The notes under the pieces: generated by a model
Databases searched by the model: none
Told to the model about the DNA's origin: nothing
The model's input: only the letters and a program-made list of their open reading frames with translations
Shown: in pieces, positions 13,990-18,163 of the stretch
Layout: each line of letters starts with the position of its first letter
How positions within the stretch are numbered: the stretch's first letter is position 1
DNA from: Actinobacteria bacterium UBA2541
GTDB taxonomy: Bacteria; Actinomycetota; Actinomycetes; Nanopelagicales; Nanopelagicaceae
Length of the DNA: 18,163 bases
Direction of reading: 5' to 3'
NCBI GenBank assembly: GCA_002340925.1
Contig: DDMR01000038.1
Location: forward strand, 1 to 18,163
Made by a program: the position numbers and the translations under genes

Positions 13990-14852
13990 TAGTCGCGTAG
14001 CGCCTTTGCAGTTCTTGGATCAAGTGCATCTCGGAGTGAGTCGCCGATAAAGTTAAATGCCAATACTGCAGTCAAAATCGCGAGCCCTGGGAAGAGTCCG
14101 ACCCACCAGCGATCGAAGTTAACAGCTCCCATAGAAACCATCGAGCCCCATTCCGCAGCAGGAGGCTGAGCGCCGAGCCCAAGGAATGAAAGTCCGGAGA
14201 GAAGTAAAAGCGCATTTCCTACTTCAAGTGAGGCCAGAACAAAGACTGGTCCCGAAAGATTTGGACGTAAATCTACAACCATTGTTCGTAACGCTGACGA
14301 GCCAAGTAACGCAGAAGCTGTTACATAATCATTCTGTTTAGCATTAAGGATTAAGCCGCGGACCAGGCGTGCATAAACCGGCCAGGCAACAATAGTTACA
14401 GCGATAACTGCATTTCTAATTTGTGGTCCAAGTGCCGCAGCTACAGCCATTGCTAGCACGATTCCTGGGAATGCAAAGAAAACATCTGTGACGCGCATAA
14501 GAAATGAGTCAACTTTGCCACCAGCATATCCGGAAATTGCGCCGATAATTGATCCAAGAGTGGCTGAGAGAAACACTAATAGAAGTGAATAAGGGAGCGA
14601 AATTCTTGCACCATAAATAATTCGACTCCAAATATCTCGATTCAATTCATCAGTCCCCATCCAGTGTTGAGCTGAAGGAGTTAAGAACTTATCGGCATCT
14701 TGTGCATTTGGATCGTATGGCGCAATCCAAGGAGCAAAAACGGCAAGAATTGTCCAGGTCAGAATAATTACGATACCGACGACAGCTAATGGCTGGCGCC
14801 AGATCGAATTAGCGCTCTTTGATCGTTTAAATTTTTTTAAGATTGCAGACAT
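13989..14852 (-). CDS. Dipeptide/oligopeptide ABC transporter permease (DppC-like)
   Basis: This is an inner-membrane permease of 287 residues. It has the typical C-type N-terminal region: one membrane span (LAVVGIVIILTWTILAVFAPWI) followed by the HWMGTDELNRDIWSRIIYGARISL block that marks this subfamily. Further spans follow, and the EAA loop is DYVTASALLGSSALRTMVVD. It ends with the usual IGDSLRDALDPR. The start overlaps the B-subunit stop in a TAATG junction (14850-14854). Confident family assignment; peptide length preference is not readable. Confidence 0.95.
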   Translation of the reverse strand: MSAILKKFKRSKSANSIWRQPLAVVGIVIILTWTILAVFAPWIAPYDPNAQDADKFLTPSAQHWMGTDELNRDIWSRIIYGARISLPYSLLLVFLSATLGSIIGAISGYAGGKVDSFLMRVTDVFFAFPGIVLAMAVAAALGPQIRNAVIAVTIVAWPVYARLVRGLILNAKQNDYVTASALLGSSALRTMVVDLRPNLSGPVFVLASLEVGNALLLLSGLSFLGLGAQPPAAEWGSMVSMGAVNFDRWWVGLFPGLAILTAVLAFNFIGDSLRDALDPRTAKALRD

Positions 14853-15931
14853 TATGCAGAATCTTTCATCTGGGGATCAATGATTCGATAGAGAATATCC
14901 ACAATTAAATTCATCGTGATGTAGACCGTTGCAACAACCATACTCACCCCCATAATTCCTGGTAGATCCAAGCCAACTGCAGCGCGATATGCATATTGAC
15001 CTAGCCCTGGCCACGAGAAAACATTCTCAACCAGAACAGATCCAGCCAAAAGACTTGAAAATGCCACGCCTGCAACGGTAATAATTGAGAGAAGTGCCGG
15101 ACGTAGAACATGGCGGCGGATAACCGTAAATTCGGGAAGACCTTTTGCTCTCGCAGCTCTTACATAATCATTACCCAATATTTCAAGCATTGATGCGCGA
15201 GTGAAACGAGTTAGAACACCAATCGCGTAGATTGCAAGAACAACCGCTGGCAACAGCAAGTATGAGAATGCCTGTCTGAAAGTTGAGAAGTCGCCGGCAA
15301 TTAAGGCATCAATTGTGAAGAGGCCAGTAACTGTTGGCGGAGCCTCGCCACCTGGTTCAAGTCGACCAGTACCGGGCGCCCAACCTAAGACGAAGAAGAA
15401 AATATAAAATGCAGTTAGCGCTGTCCAAAATGCTGGCATCGAAACGCCAGTTAAACTGAATACTCGAATAATTTGATCAGCCAAACGATCTCTTGTCACT
15501 GCAGAAATGATTCCGAGCAGCAACCCAACAACTAAGGCAAGCAGAACTGCGATTAGCGCAATCTCAAGTGTTGCCGGGAAATATTCCTTTAAATCTTCAG
15601 CGACTGGGCGCTTACTGGAGAGTGAAACACCAAGATCTCCTTGGAGCAAATTGGTTACATATTTGTAATACTGAACCGGAACCGGTTGATCGAGACCAAA
15701 CTCTTTCTCAAAAGCGGCGACAATTTCGGGATCGCTATATGCGCTCTGACCTAAATTTGCAGCTACCGGATCGCCCGGGACTAACTGAGTAATTGAGAAA
15801 GCAATAAATGTAACACCGAAAACTAAAATAATGCTAGTAAGCAACCTTCGGATTATAAAAGGAGCGAAGCCAGTTCCGGAGAGAGGTCGCTTGCGCGTTT
15901 TCCTCTCACCTGAAACTGGCCTCACCTTCAC
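14852..15931 (-). CDS. Dipeptide/oligopeptide ABC transporter permease (DppB-like)
   Basis: This is an inner-membrane permease of 359 residues. After a basic N-terminal stretch comes the family opening FIIRRLLTSIILVFGVTFIAFSITQLVPGDP. It is followed by EKEFGLDQPVPVQYYKYVTNLLQGDLGVSL, several spans, and the EAA loop DYVRAARAKGLPEFTVIRRHVL. The C-terminal GSVLVENVFSWPGLGQYAYRA is characteristic. The start is GTG at 15931, or GTG at 15925. Either gives roughly 25 extra basic residues compared with usual B-type permeases, so the true start is the least certain in this operon. It lies 30 bases after the binding-protein gene, behind a hairpin. Confidence 0.93.
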   Translation of the reverse strand: MKVRPVSGERKTRKRPLSGTGFAPFIIRRLLTSIILVFGVTFIAFSITQLVPGDPVAANLGQSAYSDPEIVAAFEKEFGLDQPVPVQYYKYVTNLLQGDLGVSLSSKRPVAEDLKEYFPATLEIALIAVLLALVVGLLLGIISAVTRDRLADQIIRVFSLTGVSMPAFWTALTAFYIFFFVLGWAPGTGRLEPGGEAPPTVTGLFTIDALIAGDFSTFRQAFSYLLLPAVVLAIYAIGVLTRFTRASMLEILGNDYVRAARAKGLPEFTVIRRHVLRPALLSIITVAGVAFSSLLAGSVLVENVFSWPGLGQYAYRAAVGLDLPGIMGVSMVVATVYITMNLIVDILYRIIDPQMKDSA

Positions 15932-15950
15932 CTATATATCTTAACTAAAT

Positions 15951-15969
15951 TTAAGTACTAACTACTTAA
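15951..15969 (-). terminator. Hairpin at the binding-protein/permease junction
   Basis: TTAAGTA and TACTTAA form a 7-bp AT-rich stem with a 5-base loop. It overlaps the binding-protein stop codon (15962-15964) and in the minus direction is followed by an A/T-rich AATTTAGTT. It may be an attenuator or 3'-end stabiliser that lets the receptor be made in excess over the permeases. It is not strong enough to be a full terminator. Confidence 0.45.
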
Positions 15970-17548
15970 GTTCAGTGAGATTTACCTTCCAGATTGGGTG
16001 GTCTTGAACACCTACTACTGACTTGTTTGCAACAAGAATTGCTGCTGGCTGAACTAGTGGAATAAGTGGACTGCGCTTATTCATCTCCTTCTGCCATGAT
16101 CTAAAGAGAGCTGCGCGCTTCTTTGGATCAGTTGCTGTAGCTGCCTTTGTTTGAAGGTCAGTAATAACTGAATCTTGGCCAGCGAGCCAGCCCATACGTA
16201 GACCAACTTTTGTACCTGGGCTAAAGCTTTCGGTGTAGTTGGTTGAATCTGGCCAGTCTGGACCCCAGAGCCATAGACCCATTTCTTCCTTATTTTCGCG
16301 GTATAGCGGTAGTGAAACCGCAATTGGTGCGCCAACGAGTTTGGTCTTGAAGCCAATTGCACGTAGATCTTCATCTACAAGAGCTGCAAGTGAACCGAAG
16401 TTGAGGCCGTTTACTGCGCCACCGTCACCCCAATAACCAATTGAAACTGGTGTGTCTTTGATTCCACAAGCATCAAATGCTGCCTTTGCACGAGCAGTAT
16501 CTTGCTTGATTGCAGCCTTCTGCTTTAGCGCACCTGAGAAGAAGCTTGGGATAATTCCTGGAGCTTGGATTGCGCCAAGTCCTGCGTAACGAACTATCTT
16601 GTTGTAGTTGATTCCGTAACGAGCTGCTTCAACACACTTTGGATCAGATGTGAACTTAGTAGCTGGTGAGAACTCGCTGTTCTGGCTTAGGTAGAAGAAG
16701 AAGACGTTAGATGCCTTACCGGTAACAACATTTACCTTGCTGCCTACACCTGATGCTTGATCTGGTGAAAGGTCAACTGCGATAGATGAAGTTCCCTTAA
16801 TAACATTTAGACGTTGAACGTTTACAGGGACGTTTCTGACAATAATCTTGTCGTATCCGGCCATGCTCGCGCCCCAGTACTTTGTATTCTTCTCTAAAAC
16901 AACTTCAGTTGTTAGGTTGAATGACTTTAGTACGTATGGTCCGCTACCAATTGACTTTGACTTGAGAAACTCAAGTGCCTTATCGGCTGTTGCAGCATCT
17001 GCCGCATCGGATGCACCGTTAGCTTTTGCAACCTTGCTGTTCAAGATTCCAAGAGCTGGTGATGTAACAATTGCTAATACTTGTGGGGTTGCCTTCTCAG
17101 TTGTCAGAACAACAGTTTTAGCATTTGGAGCTGCAACTGTAATTCCGTTCATGAGTGAAGAAGGGTTGCCCTTTACATTCTTTAGTCGGTTTAGTGAGAA
17201 GACAACGTCTGCAGAAGTTACCTTTGTGCCATCAGCAAACTTTGCCTTTGGATCAATTGTGAAAGTAAATTCTGTTGCCCCTGCATTAACTTTCCACTTT
17301 GATGCAATACCAGGAACTGGAGTTGAAGCGTCTCCACCCTTGTATGTAAGTAGTGTTTCGTAGAGTGCACGGTTAATCATGTTTCCAGTTTGTTCGAATG
17401 AACGAGCTGGATCTGTCGATGTTAACTGGAATACAGTTTCAACATTAAGATTTTTAGTTGCAGCATTAGCTGGCAATGCAACCAAGCCAGCAGTTACTAC
17501 TGCTGATGAAAGTGCAATGCTGGCAATACTTTTAAAGTTCAACTTCAT
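15962..17548 (-). CDS. Secreted dipeptide/oligopeptide ABC substrate-binding protein (DppA-like, SBP family 5)
   Basis: This is an extracytoplasmic peptide receptor of 528 residues. The signal peptide is MKLNFKSIAS followed by a hydrophobic core, with probable cleavage after PANA at residue 29. No lipobox cysteine is present, so it seems not to be lipid-anchored. SBP_bac_5 features include ETVFQLTSTDPARSFEQTGNMINRALYETLLTY, FTIDPKAKFADGTKVTSADVVFSLNRL and, towards the C-terminus, LWLWGPDWPDSTNYTESF. Only two cysteines occur (DPKCVEA and DACGIKD), consistent with one disulfide. A good ribosome binding site, GGAAAGG on the minus strand, lies about 8 bases before the ATG. It heads the A-B-C-D-F importer operon and has its own 255-base upstream region. 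Confidence 0.95.
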   Translation of the reverse strand: MKLNFKSIASIALSSAVVTAGLVALPANAATKNLNVETVFQLTSTDPARSFEQTGNMINRALYETLLTYKGGDASTPVPGIASKWKVNAGATEFTFTIDPKAKFADGTKVTSADVVFSLNRLKNVKGNPSSLMNGITVAAPNAKTVVLTTEKATPQVLAIVTSPALGILNSKVAKANGASDAADAATADKALEFLKSKSIGSGPYVLKSFNLTTEVVLEKNTKYWGASMAGYDKIIVRNVPVNVQRLNVIKGTSSIAVDLSPDQASGVGSKVNVVTGKASNVFFFYLSQNSEFSPATKFTSDPKCVEAARYGINYNKIVRYAGLGAIQAPGIIPSFFSGALKQKAAIKQDTARAKAAFDACGIKDTPVSIGYWGDGGAVNGLNFGSLAALVDEDLRAIGFKTKLVGAPIAVSLPLYRENKEEMGLWLWGPDWPDSTNYTESFSPGTKVGLRMGWLAGQDSVITDLQTKAATATDPKKRAALFRSWQKEMNKRSPLIPLVQPAAILVANKSVVGVQDHPIWKVNLTELK

Positions 17549-17803
17549 TTATAATGCCTTTCCTTTTGCAATCGGAATCGCACAGTAATGCAGAAAACCT
17601 GCTGCAGCATTGCGCGACTTTGTGTATGAAGTCTGCCTAAATTGCCTACCTGAGTCAACGGTGCTTCAAGTGGTTTTCTCAAATTCTCAGCGTAAATAGT
17701 GCGAATCTCGAACAAAATTTATTACATTTTGTTATATAAAAATTTGTTACAAAGTATTCGCGAATGGCGCCTTGGTAGGAGCTAGTTAACTACTAGTTAG
17801 CGA
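17549..17803 (-). promoter_or_regulatory. Upstream region of the peptide importer operon
   Basis: This stretch of 255 bases has no convincing gene. Besides the ribosome binding site it holds an AT-rich segment (about 17711-17755) with nested inverted repeats: AACAAAAT (17711-17718) pairs with ATTTTGTT (17725-17732), and a related AAATTTGTT follows at 17740. A perfect palindrome ATTCGCGAAT lies at 17756-17765. A TTGACT-like -35 can be read on the minus strand near 17651-17656, but no good -10 at the right distance. A promoter and operator are likely here, but I cannot place them exactly. Confidence 0.45.
17711..17732. repeat. Operator-like inverted repeat upstream of the peptide importer
   Basis: AACAAAAT and ATTTTGTT are perfect inverted 8-mers separated by 7 bases, with a further inverted half-site (AAATTTGTT, 17740-17748). 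Such spacing fits a dimeric regulator, but in AT-rich DNA it could also be the terminator of the upstream M24 gene or chance. Confidence 0.4.
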
Positions 17804-17812
17804 CTAGTTAGC
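17780..17812. repeat. Three tandem 11-bp repeats at the 3' end of the M24 peptidase gene
   Basis: The units are AGCTAGTTAAC, TACTAGTTAGC and GACTAGTTAGC, with a decayed AACTAG continuing inside the gene. The unit nearest the gene contains its stop codon (17804-17806 on the minus strand), so the last coding bases and the stop seem to have been copied twice downstream. Confidence 0.8.
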
Positions 17813-18163
17813 AACTAGAGCAGTTGGGTGCTGGTTAATCTTTCGACCGCCAGTTTCCTCAACCACAATTACATCTTCAACTCTAACCCCAACTTTTCCG
17901 GGCCAGAAAACCGAAGGTTCAATTGTGAATGTCATACCAACCTCTAGTGGTGTGTGATCTTCCTCAGAGATGAATGGGAATTCATGAACATCTAGACCAA
18001 TGCAATGTCCGGTTCGATGTCTAAACCAATCACCATAACCACCCTCGACAATTACATCTCGAGTTGCCTTATGAACTTGCGATGCCGGAACACCAGGAGC
18101 TACTGCAGCTATGCCTGCAGCTTGTGCCGCCATAACTAATTCGTAAACTTTCTCGTATTCACC
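17804..18163 (-). CDS. M24-family metallopeptidase, Xaa-Pro dipeptidase/aminopeptidase-like (3' end only)
   Basis: This is the C-terminal 119 residues of a pita-bread metallopeptidase; the gene runs on past the right edge and the ATG at 18133 is internal. Visible metal-site residues are the histidine in HRTGHCIGLDVHE, the glutamate in FTIEPSVF and the glutamate in GVRVEDVIVV. The two aspartates and first part of the site are outside the window. Xaa-Pro peptidases of this family cut dipeptides or N-terminal residues next to proline. Position just upstream of the peptide importer and on the same strand, with a prolidase-like amidohydrolase at the other end, supports a role in using imported proline-containing peptides. 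Methionine aminopeptidase-type activity is less likely but cannot be excluded from this fragment. Confidence 0.9.
   Translation of the reverse strand, partial: GEYEKVYELVMAAQAAGIAAVAPGVPASQVHKATRDVIVEGGYGDWFRHRTGHCIGLDVHEFPFISEEDHTPLEVGMTFTIEPSVFWPGKVGVRVEDVIVVEETGGRKINQHPTALVAN

Noticed and set aside
16848..17363. 171-codon open frame on the plus strand
   Set aside because: It is antisense to the peptide receptor gene, which has clear family motifs along its whole length; the plus frame shows no domain.
1..18163. tRNA, rRNA, insertion sequence or phage genes
   Set aside because: I looked for cloverleaf-type patterns, transposase motifs and terminal repeats in the gaps and found none; all gaps are shorter than 260 bases.

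Overview
The window looks like chromosomal DNA of a small, moderately low-GC actinobacterium. The best single clue is the gene at 10208-10816. It closely resembles Rv2466c, the mycothiol-dependent nitroreductase of the DsbA family, and mycothiol chemistry is an actinobacterial trait. Tight packing, stop/start overlaps, GTG/TTG starts, several starts with weak or no Shine-Dalgarno sequence, and a dominance of amino-acid and peptide uptake fit a streamlined planktonic actinobacterium. A freshwater Nanopelagicales-like lineage is my guess, not something the sequence proves. I see no insertion sequence, phage gene, CRISPR array, tRNA, rRNA or transcription regulator.

Left block, plus strand (1-6573). 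A polar amino-acid/opine-type ABC importer comes first: ATPase (partial), permease and secreted binding protein, closed by two perfect hairpins at 1909-1978. A second plus-strand run follows: a FAD/BFD [2Fe-2S] alpha subunit (2029-3462), a DAO-type FAD beta subunit (3452-4663), a DapA/NAL-superfamily lyase (4689-5624) and a double-domain VOC metalloenzyme (5629-6573).

Middle block (6574-10169). Four genes alternate in strand with almost no space at the convergent joints: the small [2Fe-2S] gamma subunit (minus), an Old Yellow Enzyme of the YqjM type (plus), a second DAO-type beta subunit (minus) and a second DapA-family lyase (plus).

Right block, minus strand (10208-18163). Reading leftwards: an M24 Xaa-Pro-type metallopeptidase (partial at the window edge), a complete dipeptide/oligopeptide ABC importer in the order A-B-C-D-F with three TAATG junctions, a prolidase-like metal-dependent amidohydrolase and the DsbA-family protein.

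Taken together, the right block plausibly imports short peptides and trims them, perhaps Pro/Hyp-containing ones. The left and middle blocks import a small amino-acid-like compound and oxidise it with a three-part flavin/iron-sulfur dehydrogenase (alpha, beta, gamma) of the opine oxidase / HCN synthase / D-hydroxyproline dehydrogenase type. The product could then go to a Schiff-base lyase. The pairing of this dehydrogenase with DapA-like enzymes resembles bacterial 4-hydroxyproline catabolism. However, no epimerase or alpha-ketoglutarate-semialdehyde dehydrogenase lies in the window, and the VOC, OYE, second beta and second DapA are not explained by that pathway. This expanded cluster is the most interesting part of the window.
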